NCBI RefSeq assembly: GCF_030409875.1
Contig: NZ_JAUFQR010000001.1
Span: 4,278,001 to 4,342,000, forward strand
Direction: 5' to 3'
Length of the DNA stretch: 64,000 nt
Source of the DNA: Chryseobacterium tructae
Lineage (GTDB): Bacteria; Bacteroidota; Bacteroidia; Flavobacteriales; Weeksellaceae
Under the pieces are notes generated by a model. It was not told where the DNA came from, ran no database searches, and saw nothing but the letters and a program-made list of their open reading frames with translations. Made by a program: the position numbers and the translations under genes. The first letter of the stretch is position 1; every line of letters begins with the position of its first letter. This document shows, piece by piece, positions 27,220 to 35,034 of this stretch.

Positions 27220-27738
27220 TTATGATTCCGGTTGATTCAAAGGAACTCCTACTGCTATAAGGATTGGACATAATATTTCTGTGATATATTCTTCTTGTCT
27301 TCTGTCAGAAGCTTTTGAACCTGAAAAGTAATTGCTGATTCTATAGTTTTTCACAAACTGATTTCGTTTTTTTCCGATGGAATAGTAATATCCTTCTGTT
27401 TCATCATTGATAAAATAGGTCATTTCATCAAAAGTCATGATCTTTTTGGAAAGAATCCATTTTTTGTAAATACACTTCTCCGATTTGTCAAAAATATACT
27501 TTACAGGAATCCTGAAAAGCAGGTCAAACAGGAAATAGATCATATAAACACTCCATATCACCAGGCCAATTTTAAACTGATCTGCAGACATCTTATCCAT
27601 AAAGTAATAGATCATTACGAAAAGAGCGATAATTCCCAATGCCAACCACCAAATTAAAGTCCGAAAGAAGCTGTAATTGGGCATGATGCTTATTTCACTC
27701 CCGTTCTCTTCAAATTTATAACGGTCTATTACGTTCAT
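27220..27738 (-). CDS. Membrane protein of unknown function, two helices plus soluble domain
   Basis: The 172-residue protein has two membrane helices at about residues 25-48 and 56-76 (FFRTLIWWLALGIIALFVMI, FKIGLVIWSVYMIYFLFDLL). A mixed soluble domain follows: KYIFDKSEKCIYKKWILSK and MTFDEMTYFINDE. The layout matches its upstream neighbour at 27716 and the protein at 31244: a short N-terminus, a helical hairpin, then a beta-rich PH-like domain. I do not recognise a named family. The start overlaps the end of the upstream gene by 23 bp, which implies coupled translation. It is the last gene of a nine-gene minus-strand run. Confidence 0.7.
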   Translation of the reverse strand: MNVIDRYKFEENGSEISIMPNYSFFRTLIWWLALGIIALFVMIYYFMDKMSADQFKIGLVIWSVYMIYFLFDLLFRIPVKYIFDKSEKCIYKKWILSKKIMTFDEMTYFINDETEGYYYSIGKKRNQFVKNYRISNYFSGSKASDRRQEEYITEILCPILIAVGVPLNQPES

Positions 27739-28195
27739 TTCCTGAATCGTTAATTTTCATGATGTCTTCTGTTTCATTTACCATCTTTTGGATTCCTTTT
27801 TGTGTTAAAGCCTGTCCGATAGTTAAATGTTTCTCTTTTCCGTCTACTTCAAAGTAAATAGACAACACTACATTGGTGGTAATAAACCCCATATACTTTG
27901 TAGCCAAAACATGGAAATTCGTAAAATCCTTTATATCATAAGTTCTGGCCGGAACAAAAATGGTATGCTTACCCGTAATGGTCTTTCGGTCCATATCAAT
28001 GACAAACTTTTTGGTAAAGAAGTTGATAGCGATAAGTACGACCAATGCAATAAGAATAAGACTGAGGATTCTTACATCTTTAAAGACCAATCCTGCTATT
28101 ATTAAAAAGAAAAGACATAAGACAGATACGAAAACCGGTTGATTTTTAAAAATATATTGGTTTCCTTCCTGCTTGTAAAATTGATAAGAATTCAT
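27716..28195 (-). CDS. Membrane protein with PH-like C-terminal domain, unknown function
   Basis: The 159-residue protein has a helical hairpin (VFVSVLCLFFLIIAGLVF, ILSLILIALVVLIAINFF). The beta-rich domain reads KFVIDMDRKTITGKHTI, TYDIKDFTNFHVLATKYMGF and ends in QKGIQKMVNETEDIM. Direct comparison shows clear relatedness to the protein at 31244, which has YDFKDFEGYEL, IRMGFI and KKIMQEVVNELDD at matching places. So this is one paralogous family used more than once in the same gene run. Function is unknown. Confidence 0.72.
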   Translation of the reverse strand: MNSYQFYKQEGNQYIFKNQPVFVSVLCLFFLIIAGLVFKDVRILSLILIALVVLIAINFFTKKFVIDMDRKTITGKHTIFVPARTYDIKDFTNFHVLATKYMGFITTNVVLSIYFEVDGKEKHLTIGQALTQKGIQKMVNETEDIMKINDSGNERNRPL

Positions 28196-28251
28196 AATAG
28201 ATTGTTTTTTTTATATATTTTGATTTAGGTGTTATAAGACTTGATCTATTT

Positions 28252-28797
28252 TTACTCAAAACGTTGAGCAATTTCATCTTCGTTGATCGTTTTCAAGGTA
28301 TTTAAATCTGTTCTAAAATACGTATCATGAATAGAAAAGTAGGCATTTATTTTAACATTTGTATATTCTGATGCTTTTTTCCAGCAATCAAAGAACCATT
28401 CTTCAAATAACTTATATTTTTCATCATCATATTCATCAAGGATATCATCAAAATCATCTCCTTCATAATGATCCTGAAAATCGGAGGCTGCCTTCCATAT
28501 TTTTTCTGGAATCAGTGCATCCCATCCTTCATTTTCATCAGCACTCCTGAGCTTTTGAGTAGGCAAAAAAATGGTACTCGTAACTATTTTTCCTTTGCTG
28601 TCTACTCCCCAGCATACAATATCAAGATATTCATATTCATACTCAAAATAGAATGCCTTGATATCTCTTTTCCCATTATGATCAAGATAACCGATGCTTT
28701 CTCCATTCAACAGATGAATCAGGTCTTCTGTAAGCTGTATACTGATCTCTTTCAGATATTTTTCAAATTCAATATTGAGTTTTTTAAGCTCTTCCAT
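28252..28797 (-). CDS. DUF4303-like protein (immunity-like), copy 1
   Basis: The 181-residue acidic cytoplasmic protein resembles the DUF4303 group: IEFEKYLKEISIQLTEDLIHL at the start, AFYFEYEYEYLDIVCWGVDS, then a long acidic stretch and a C-terminal EEWFFDCWKKASEYTNVKIN. The gene at 29393 has a parallel layout, with FREFQAKLYATCIEVLEKL in the same place. DUF4303 proteins are often found near polymorphic toxins, where they may act as immunity proteins. This is inferred, since no toxin is next to it. Family assignment is tentative. Confidence 0.55.
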   Translation of the reverse strand: MEELKKLNIEFEKYLKEISIQLTEDLIHLLNGESIGYLDHNGKRDIKAFYFEYEYEYLDIVCWGVDSKGKIVTSTIFLPTQKLRSADENEGWDALIPEKIWKAASDFQDHYEGDDFDDILDEYDDEKYKLFEEWFFDCWKKASEYTNVKINAYFSIHDTYFRTDLNTLKTINEDEIAQRFE

Positions 28798-28817
28798 AAC
28801 TGATTCTGTTTAAAAGA

Positions 28818-29357
28818 TTATGATCGGTCAATTTTCCTTCCGACTAGCTTTTCCAATTCAGAAAACATTTCATCGATAGGGAATGCCAGCAAATCGGGAT
28901 GGTTTTTCAGCCATTGTGAATGCAATGTAATGAAATCTTCTTCCAAACTGTAAAACGAACTGTTTTTCAATTTGTCTCGGGTCTTATTAGGTCCAAAATA
29001 TTCGCTTTCCAGGTATTTTTCGAGTTCTCCTTTTTCCAGATTTTCTACTTTTGAGCACTGCTCAAGAAATAGATCAAGGTGTTTTTGAGCACCTATCTTT
29101 CTTAACCCTTCTTCAATATCTCTGTTGAGCTCCGGCGACCATCCTGAATTCCATACAAACTGGGAAAAGTTCCCATTGGAATACTGCGCAAAGTAGTAAT
29201 CAAGATAGTAACTGATGATGGAATCTTCATGCATATTTCTCTCTTCAAAACCTTCTTCATTCAGGAGATTCACAACAGAAATATTGGAAAGGATCAGATC
29301 ATAAGAATCGTTACTATGATAAGATGTGTCTGAGACAATTATTTTATCTTGCTTCAT
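28818..29357 (-). CDS. DMP19/DUF4375-like protein
   Basis: The 179-residue protein contains the DUF4375 signature of an acidic helical domain: YYFAQYSNGNFSQFVWNSG followed by LRKIGAQKHLDLFLEQ. The family includes DMP19, a Neisseria DNA-mimic protein that binds a transcription factor, and many proteins next to toxin genes. A role as an immunity or protein-interaction factor is plausible but unproven here. It is 20 bp from the gene at 28252 and about 35 bp from that at 29393, all in one orientation. Confidence 0.65.
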   Translation of the reverse strand: MKQDKIIVSDTSYHSNDSYDLILSNISVVNLLNEEGFEERNMHEDSIISYYLDYYFAQYSNGNFSQFVWNSGWSPELNRDIEEGLRKIGAQKHLDLFLEQCSKVENLEKGELEKYLESEYFGPNKTRDKLKNSSFYSLEEDFITLHSQWLKNHPDLLAFPIDEMFSELEKLVGRKIDRS

Positions 29358-29392
29358 ATTATATAATAAAATGTGTTTTTTTATTCATCCTT

Positions 29393-29947
29393 TTAATTGC
29401 CCCAGGTTTCCATCCACTCCAGATATTCACTTTTATATTCATTATCATTCAGCCTGATAATAATATCTTTCAGATCCTGCTTCTCAAATTCATAATCTGA
29501 AACGGTAAAAATCAAGAAAATATCTTTCCCTATACTATTTTTAAAAAAGTTTTCATTTTTAAGTTTTTCCAATACCTCAATGCAAGTCGCATACAGCTTG
29601 GCTTGAAATTCTCGGAACCACTCATCATATTTGTCTTCATCCTTATATTGATCTTCATATTCCTCAAGCGTTGTACGCAGAACTTTACATATATCATTAA
29701 ATTCCTGATCTGCCCCCTGCATTTCATATGTCCATTCAGCAGGTTCATATTTATAATAAACAGCATCATCATTATCCATTTTCTTAAGAGTTTCCATGGT
29801 ATTAGACGAAGGACACACTGTCATTGCCCCTTCATCGCTGTACAAGGCAAAACTGTAGATATTCTCAGCACCATGCTTTTCATACATTTCTAAAAAAGCT
29901 TTTTTCGTAGCTTCTTCTATCTGTTGTTTCAACATCTTAAAATCCAT
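29393..29947 (-). CDS. DUF4303 family protein (immunity-like), copy 2
   Basis: The 184-residue protein shows the DUF4303 pattern better than its neighbour: an N-terminal helix (IEEATKKAFLEMYEKH), then ENIYSFALYSDEGAMTVCPS, typical of the early strand block, and a helical C-terminal part. The composition is acidic, with no signal or membrane segment, so it is cytoplasmic. Two members in the same small region suggest duplication. Function unknown; immunity-like by family context. Confidence 0.65.
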   Translation of the reverse strand: MDFKMLKQQIEEATKKAFLEMYEKHGAENIYSFALYSDEGAMTVCPSSNTMETLKKMDNDDAVYYKYEPAEWTYEMQGADQEFNDICKVLRTTLEEYEDQYKDEDKYDEWFREFQAKLYATCIEVLEKLKNENFFKNSIGKDIFLIFTVSDYEFEKQDLKDIIIRLNDNEYKSEYLEWMETWGN

Positions 29948-30071
29948 GCTCTGGTTCTTTTTTTAAAAGGGGCGGTAAAATTACTCTTATCCTTTGAAAT
30001 CAGAACACTCTATTTATTAAAAGTCCAGCCAGTTTCATGATTATAGCTAGTCATTTTTCCATCCCTCAAGG

Positions 30072-30248
30072 TTATCTGTTTTTGTTATACATGATCCATC
30101 CTGGAATTAGAATTGCTCCAGCAATAAGTAATGGAAGTAATTCTCCATAGCCGAACAGCCAGGAAGTTTCTTTAGATGAGCCTATTTTTACAACAACAGC
30201 CAAACAGAAACCTACGATGATCATAATAATTCCTAATGTCTTTTTCAT
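30072..30248 (-). CDS. Small membrane protein, 58 residues
   Basis: This short frame begins MKKTLGIIMIIVGFCLAVVV and ends PGWIMYNKNR. It has two hydrophobic helices (residues about 3-22 and 36-52) joined by a short polar GSSKETSWLFGYGE loop. The frame fills the gap between the lipoprotein gene and the DUF4303 gene in the same orientation, with a sensible hydrophobicity pattern and a 29-bp spacing. I judge it real but cannot assign a family. It is easily missed by length filters. Confidence 0.65.
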   Translation of the reverse strand: MKKTLGIIMIIVGFCLAVVVKIGSSKETSWLFGYGELLPLLIAGAILIPGWIMYNKNR

Positions 30249-30277
30249 ATGATTCAGTATTAATTTTTATCAGTAAT

Positions 30278-31234
30278 TTAGTCCACAAAATTGTTATAGC
30301 GGCTCAGCATAGTACCTGCCTCACTTTCAAGATTATCAAGATCTTTATTCAGTTCACTATTGTTTTCATTCAAACTTCTTTGGACGATTCGCATTTTTCC
30401 AAGAAAATCATTCACCGAATTATTAAAAGCGATATAGCTTCCTTCTTTCTGTTTTTCAGACGATGGAATCTTTTCATCAACATTTTGTTTATATAAGGTT
30501 TCCATTTGTTGATACTGCTGGGCAAACTTCTGCTTATAGACATTTACATCTTTGATATCATAAGAATCATCAATGATCTTTTGGGCAAGCTCCATTGTTT
30601 CTTTGGAATGGATGATTTGGTCTTTCAATGGATGGTCTTTAAGAACTGCAATTTCCGCTTTATCAGCCTTTGGAGAAAGTTTGGTAAATAGCTCATTGGC
30701 TGCATTACGATTCTCTTGAATCAGTTTATTCGCCTTTTCATTGATCTCAGTAATTTTTTTTCCTTTGTCATCCTTCCAGTCTTCTCCATTTTTATAAGCT
30801 TCCAGTTCTTTTTTTAATGCTTCTAACTGAGTAGCCGTGTTTTTCATTTTATCAACAAGAACCTGATAATCTTTTCCTAATGCATCCGGCGCTTTAATGT
30901 CCTGATTCATCCACATCATAATAGTAGGTGTAAATATTGGAGACATCCCGATATACTGTGGGTTTGTCGCTACACTTTTCACATATTCGTCCATCTGGTT
31001 CAATGATTCCTGAAAATTTTTAATAAAATCAGCCTGGGCATCATCCATTTTTACCATCTTATTATTAAAGGAAACAATATCTCTGTTTTCGTCCCCAGAA
31101 TTGACGTTAAAAGGATTTACCTGATTATTATTCCCGGTTTGTGAAAGTTTTTCTTTGATTTTCTCAAGCTTATCACAAGATATCATCGAAAGTCCTATGC
31201 TAAGTATTCCTGCAATGATTAATACTCTTTTCAT
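30278..31234 (-). CDS. DUF3829 (YiiG-like) lipoprotein
   Basis: The 318-residue protein starts with a lipoprotein signal (MKRVLIIAGILSIGLSMISC, lipobox ISC). The mature part is almost entirely long charged helices: DIVSFNNKMVKMDDAQADF, VDKMKNTATQLEALKKELEA and FNNSVNDFLGKMRIVQRS. This fits DUF3829, the family of E. coli YiiG. Such proteins are presumed envelope-anchored helical bundles of unknown function. It is separated by 9 bp from the PH-like membrane gene upstream, suggesting an operon. Confidence 0.8.
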   Translation of the reverse strand: MKRVLIIAGILSIGLSMISCDKLEKIKEKLSQTGNNNQVNPFNVNSGDENRDIVSFNNKMVKMDDAQADFIKNFQESLNQMDEYVKSVATNPQYIGMSPIFTPTIMMWMNQDIKAPDALGKDYQVLVDKMKNTATQLEALKKELEAYKNGEDWKDDKGKKITEINEKANKLIQENRNAANELFTKLSPKADKAEIAVLKDHPLKDQIIHSKETMELAQKIIDDSYDIKDVNVYKQKFAQQYQQMETLYKQNVDEKIPSSEKQKEGSYIAFNNSVNDFLGKMRIVQRSLNENNSELNKDLDNLESEAGTMLSRYNNFVD

Positions 31235-31243
31235 AATCTAATA

Positions 31244-31723
31244 TTAAAAGTTAAATAGAGTTATTTTGTACCTCCCATTAAGATCATCCAATTCATTCAC
31301 CACTTCCTGCATGATTTTCTTACTGAAAGATTGAGATACTACAGGACGCTTAAAATGTGAAACATTTGTAAAGTTACCATACAGATAATACCCTAAAGGA
31401 ATAAATCCCATTCGAATTGTCTGTAATTCATATCCTTCAAAATCTTTGAAATCATAAGTAAATTTTCGACGATTTAATCCTGTATTAGCAATGGTAAGAC
31501 TCTTTAACACCGGATCAAAATAAACTTTTGGAGGCATAAAGGAAACAAGGGTTAACAGTCCTGAAAAGATCAACATAATGATTCCTGTTTTAAGATAACT
31601 GGTATTAACAATCACAATGACCGAAATCAGTACCCAGGCAATAACTATGACATGTTGTAATGATAAGTATTGTCTCACCCGATAGCCTGTCCCTTCTTTT
31701 TTTAAATGTTTAAAATCTTCCAT
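31244..31723 (-). CDS. Membrane protein with PH-like C-terminal domain, paralogue of 27716
   Basis: The start at 31723 (MEDFKHLKKEG) is chosen; an ATG four codons upstream is also possible. The 159-residue protein has a helical hairpin (VIVIAWVLISVIVIV, GIIMLIFSGLLTLVSF). The beta-rich domain has KVYFDPVLKSLTIANTG, YDFKDFEGYEL, MGFIPLGYYLYG and KKIMQEVVNELDD. It is homologous to the product at 27716 by the same motifs in the same order. Function unknown. Confidence 0.72.
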   Translation of the reverse strand: MEDFKHLKKEGTGYRVRQYLSLQHVIVIAWVLISVIVIVNTSYLKTGIIMLIFSGLLTLVSFMPPKVYFDPVLKSLTIANTGLNRRKFTYDFKDFEGYELQTIRMGFIPLGYYLYGNFTNVSHFKRPVVSQSFSKKIMQEVVNELDDLNGRYKITLFNF

Positions 31724-31744
31724 ACCTGTAAGCATCTGATGTTT

Positions 31745-32065
31745 CTATCCGATAAATGAAAATTGGTCTTCAGCTATTTTCCCAATCAATGGTAAAGGCT
31801 TTTCCACCTCATTAGCGGCATTAATTGCTCCAATAATCATCAATACCAATGGCAATACACTCAATATCCCCAAAATACCAATATGAGTTACCGAAATAAG
31901 AATCCCAAGAAGGGTTGGTAAAATAAAAGAAAGAATTGCCGCTCCAAGAGATTGCTTAAGATGATACCTTAAAAGACTATCAGCCTTTTCTTTTCCTGAT
32001 ATAAAAGCAATCAACCAACCGATAATAGTAATGTATGATACAATAGATAATGTTTTGTTGTCCAT
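31745..32065 (-). CDS. DUF4870 family membrane protein
   Basis: The 106-residue protein has the DUF4870 pattern: SIVSYITIIGWLIAFISG, a conserved polar segment LLRYHLKQSLGA, then two to three more helices and a short tail. DUF4870 (TIC20-like) proteins are small multi-helix membrane proteins of unknown function. It is the first gene of the minus-strand run that ends at 27220. Its own promoter must lie in the spacer 32066-32305. Confidence 0.82.
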   Translation of the reverse strand: MDNKTLSIVSYITIIGWLIAFISGKEKADSLLRYHLKQSLGAAILSFILPTLLGILISVTHIGILGILSVLPLVLMIIGAINAANEVEKPLPLIGKIAEDQFSFIG

Positions 32066-32177
32066 GATGAAGTTTTTTTAATTAATATTTTAGTGATTTT
32101 TTATCTGACTCAAAATTGCAACAGAAAATTATAACTCCAATTTCTCAGACAACTACAAAATAACCTCAACACAAAAA

Positions 32178-32199
32178 CAAAGCGTCTACAAAGCGTCTA
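32178..32199. repeat. Tandem 11-bp direct repeat
   Basis: CAAAGCGTCTA occurs twice in direct succession, exactly one helical turn apart, in the divergent spacer between the DUF4870 gene and the regulator at 32306. It could be a regulator-binding site; this is inference. Confidence 0.5.
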
Positions 32200-32305
32200 C
32201 ACATTAACACAACAATCTAAATAACAAGCATTTAAACATCATGTCCGATTTCATTTTTTTACATGAATCATTGATACGTGTCTGCAATTTTTGTACTTTC
32301 ACCTC

Positions 32306-34153
32306 ATGAAACAGCTGTTCACTTTTTTTTATTTTTTATTCTTCACCTGTATTCTTTGTCCGGCTCAAAATGCATTTATTGATGGTCTTAAAAATCAATT
32401 ATTGGGTAATAGTTCTGCTGAAGAAAAATTTAAAATTTATAATGAACTTACTGAATATTACAGAGTCAGTGATCAGTATCCTACTGCTGAAAAATATATT
32501 CAGGAACAACTGAATCTAGCTAAAAGTGAACATCATTATACTGAGGAGGTAAAAGCCTTGGTCCAGAGTGGGATTATTAAACTTAATCAATCACAATATG
32601 ACAAAGTTCCAAAGCTTATTGATGCTGCTAATACCATTGCTCAAAAAGCGAATGACAAAACGGCTTTGTTATATGCTGCTTATCTAAACATTTACTATAA
32701 TAATACCCTGGGAGAAGCTGAAAATACCATAAAACTTATTCAGAAAACACTTCCACAGGTTGAAAAACTGCCTTCAGAAGTTTTACTGAATGCAAAACTC
32801 AACTATCTACTCTATGGCATCCACTCTGAATGGAATGATGCTAAAAATGCTACGTTGTATGCTCAAAAAGCAGTGGAACTAGCCCAAAAGTCAGGTAATA
32901 AAAATATGCTCAGCTCAGCTTATTCTGCTATGGCCGTCTGTTATTATTTCCCTTATGAGAAAACCGGAGACTCAAAAGACTTAAAGCAAGTGATAGAGAT
33001 GTGTAAAAAAGCGGTTGCTCTTTATCATCAGTTTCCGGGACAGGTTTCTGCCCATGCCCATGCTATGGCTTTATTAAATCTGGCTAATTACAATCTGAGC
33101 TATCCGGTTATTACTCCGGAAATTCGTAAGGAAATCCAGGATAATACTCATGAAATACTCACGCTCACTCAGCATACTACCTTAAACCAAGGAATTCAGG
33201 CCGGAGCATTAGGAATTCTTAGTAATCTTGCCACACGTGACCAAAATGATGCCTTATCAGAACAATATCTTTTAAAAGCCGAACAGATTTCGCTTACTCA
33301 GAAACCTGTATATTACCATGTTATGATCAATATAGTTAGTGATTTGGCTAAACTGTATGAAAAACGGAAAAACTATCAAAAGGCCTATGAATATCAGACT
33401 AAGGTAACTGAATACAACAATGTTCTTTATAATGAAGGACAGGCGGAAACAGCCAAAAGGCTTGAAGCTCAGTTTCAGTCTCAGAAAAAAGAATCTGAAC
33501 TGAAGACCCTCACAGAAAAAACAGCAAGTCTAAAGAAAGAGAAATTCCTCTATATCGGATTGGGAATCATTGGATTAATTGGAGCATTTTTCATGTTTCG
33601 TTCTTATCATTATAAGCTACGGTACTCTATAGCACAAGAGAAAAAGCTAAATACAGAAAAACATAAAGCTGAAATGCTGATAAAACTTAAGGAAGAAGAA
33701 CAAGCCAGACTGAAGGCAGAACAAGAACTTCTTACTTTACAGCAGCAAAAGTTGCAAAGTGAAGTACTGGCCAGTCAGCTTCATATTCAGCATAAAAATG
33801 AGGTTCTCCAGCAGCTTCAGACCCAACTTTCGGATACAGATATTAATATCAGTCATGTTGTTAAGGAACAAAATCGTGTGGATAATGATTTTGAAAAGAT
33901 CAGATTTACCATTCAGGAATTGCATCCCGATTTTTTTAAAAACATCAATGAAAAGGCCAAACAAAAGCTTACACCGCTAGATCTGAAATACTGCGCTTAT
34001 ATTTACCTGGGAATGGATACCAAGCAGATTGCTAATCTTCTGAATGTAGAACCTAAAAGTGTAAGAATGACCAAATACCGACTGAAAAAAAAATTCGGAT
34101 TGGATGAAAATATGGCTTTGGATACTTTCTTTCAGGGTGTATTTTCTGAATAA
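32306..34153 (+). CDS. TPR-repeat, single-pass membrane regulator with C-terminal HTH
   Basis: The start at 32306 gives a signal peptide (MKQLFTFFYFLFFTCILCPAQ). About 370 residues of tetratricopeptide repeats follow, then a membrane helix (FLYIGLGIIGLIGAFFMF), a long coiled coil (EEEQARLKAEQELLTLQQQK) and a C-terminal helix-turn-helix (LTPLDLKYCAYIYLGMDTKQ, then IANLLNVEPKSVRMTKYRLK). This matches the Bacteroidota TPR/LuxR-like regulators, with a periplasmic sensor and a cytoplasmic DNA-binding end. The 615-residue gene lies just upstream of the peptide cluster on the same strand, so regulation of that cluster is plausible but inferred. Confidence 0.85.
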   Translation: MKQLFTFFYFLFFTCILCPAQNAFIDGLKNQLLGNSSAEEKFKIYNELTEYYRVSDQYPTAEKYIQEQLNLAKSEHHYTEEVKALVQSGIIKLNQSQYDKVPKLIDAANTIAQKANDKTALLYAAYLNIYYNNTLGEAENTIKLIQKTLPQVEKLPSEVLLNAKLNYLLYGIHSEWNDAKNATLYAQKAVELAQKSGNKNMLSSAYSAMAVCYYFPYEKTGDSKDLKQVIEMCKKAVALYHQFPGQVSAHAHAMALLNLANYNLSYPVITPEIRKEIQDNTHEILTLTQHTTLNQGIQAGALGILSNLATRDQNDALSEQYLLKAEQISLTQKPVYYHVMINIVSDLAKLYEKRKNYQKAYEYQTKVTEYNNVLYNEGQAETAKRLEAQFQSQKKESELKTLTEKTASLKKEKFLYIGLGIIGLIGAFFMFRSYHYKLRYSIAQEKKLNTEKHKAEMLIKLKEEEQARLKAEQELLTLQQQKLQSEVLASQLHIQHKNEVLQQLQTQLSDTDINISHVVKEQNRVDNDFEKIRFTIQELHPDFFKNINEKAKQKLTPLDLKYCAYIYLGMDTKQIANLLNVEPKSVRMTKYRLKKKFGLDENMALDTFFQGVFSE

Positions 34154-34536
34154 ATGATGATTCTTCTTATGTAAACACTTGACCATAATCTAACCTGTGT
34201 GATTATATCTTCTAAAATCACATTATGAGATCATCTTTAGACTCATATAACTTTTTCTGTACTTTTTAATCACTTCATTGTAGCTAAACATCCTCCTTCT
34301 TAAGCTCAATCTGGCAAAGTGCTATCATCTCATTTTTGCATAATTTATAAATAATGATACAAGTTGTAATTTGTGTATGATTTGTGTACAATAGAAAATA
34401 ATACAGATTTTTACGCATCATTACTTTGATTTTAAAATATCTTACTAAACAATACTTCACACCATTTCTCTTTTTTTTACAATTCCCTTATATACTACTT
34501 ACATTCAATGAGATAAATTGGCCAAATTGAGTACAC

Positions 34537-34554
34537 ATTACGGATTTCCGTAAT
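34537..34554. promoter_or_regulatory. Candidate operator palindrome ATTACGGA-TT-TCCGTAAT
   Basis: Two perfect 8-bp arms around a TT spacer lie about 56 bp upstream of the end of the next -7 element. Size and spacing suit a dimeric DNA-binding protein, but no regulator is assigned. Confidence 0.45.
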
Positions 34555-34609
34555 AAAATATTACAATACATATACAAATTTAATCACGAAAAAGTGATGT
34601 AATATTTTT

Positions 34610-34617
34610 TAGTTTTG
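34610..34617 (+). promoter_or_regulatory. Bacteroidetes -7 element upstream of the peptide precursor
   Basis: TAGTTTTG (TAnnTTTG) lies 129 bases before the precursor ATG, implying a long leader that contains the inverted repeat at 34684-34698. Confidence 0.4.
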
Positions 34618-34746
34618 AAAATATCAACGTTGAGAAAATTCTGCATTTAATACATATGTGTACAGTATTGATTAAATATTAGAATGACAGCCCATGTCAG
34701 GGATTGTATGACAACTTAATTTATTAAATAATAAAAATATCAAAAA

Positions 34747-34941
34747 ATGAAAAAATTAGTTGGAATGAAGAGAAACTTCTCTTCTACAGAAAACAGAAAG
34801 ATCAACAGAGATGATTTGAAATTAATTCAGGGAGCTGGAAATTACAGCTATATAGCAACAGATGGCGGTGCTGAATGTTATGATAAACAGACTTGGAAAG
34901 ATTCTCAACTACAAAGTACATTATATGTAGGAAATTGTTAA
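34747..34941 (+). CDS. RiPP precursor peptide, grasp-with-spasm type (putative GwsA)
   Basis: The 64-residue peptide has a leader-like N-terminal part (MKRNFSSTENRKINRDDLKL, then IQGAG) followed by a short core (NYSYIATDGGAECYDKQTWK and a C-terminal LYVGNC). The core offers Thr, Ser, Asp, Glu and Lys residues, the groups that ATP-grasp graspetide enzymes cross-link. The leader pattern FSSxEN...L..I.G is typical of Bacteroidota peptides matured by an ATP-grasp and a SPASM protein, and both are encoded just downstream. It is the first gene of the cluster, and a partial terminator lies right after it. The assignment rests on context and pattern. Confidence 0.72.
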   Translation: MKKLVGMKRNFSSTENRKINRDDLKLIQGAGNYSYIATDGGAECYDKQTWKDSQLQSTLYVGNC

Positions 34942-34959
34942 TACTCAATAAACCATAGA

Positions 34960-34991
34960 GGGTAATTCCTCTATGGTTTTACTACCCCATT
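34960..34991 (+). terminator. Hairpin directly after the precursor gene
   Basis: A 12-bp perfect stem (34960-34971 with 34978-34989) with a short T stretch lies between the precursor and the maturation genes. Partial termination here would give more precursor mRNA than enzyme mRNA, which is common in RiPP operons. Confidence 0.7.
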
Positions 34992-35034
34992 CAAACCGCT
35001 TATTTGTATCAATATTATACTAAAACTAAGATCT

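Larger units (their letters stand above)
34154..34746. other. 593-bp AT-rich control region upstream of the peptide precursor
   Basis: No gene is supported. Features seen: a perfect 8-bp inverted repeat with 2-nt spacer (34537-34554), an ATCAC/GTGAT inverted repeat (34583-34598), a -7 element at 34610-34617, and a TGACA/TGTCA inverted repeat (34684-34698). The density of palindromes fits a regulated promoter region. Confidence 0.5.
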
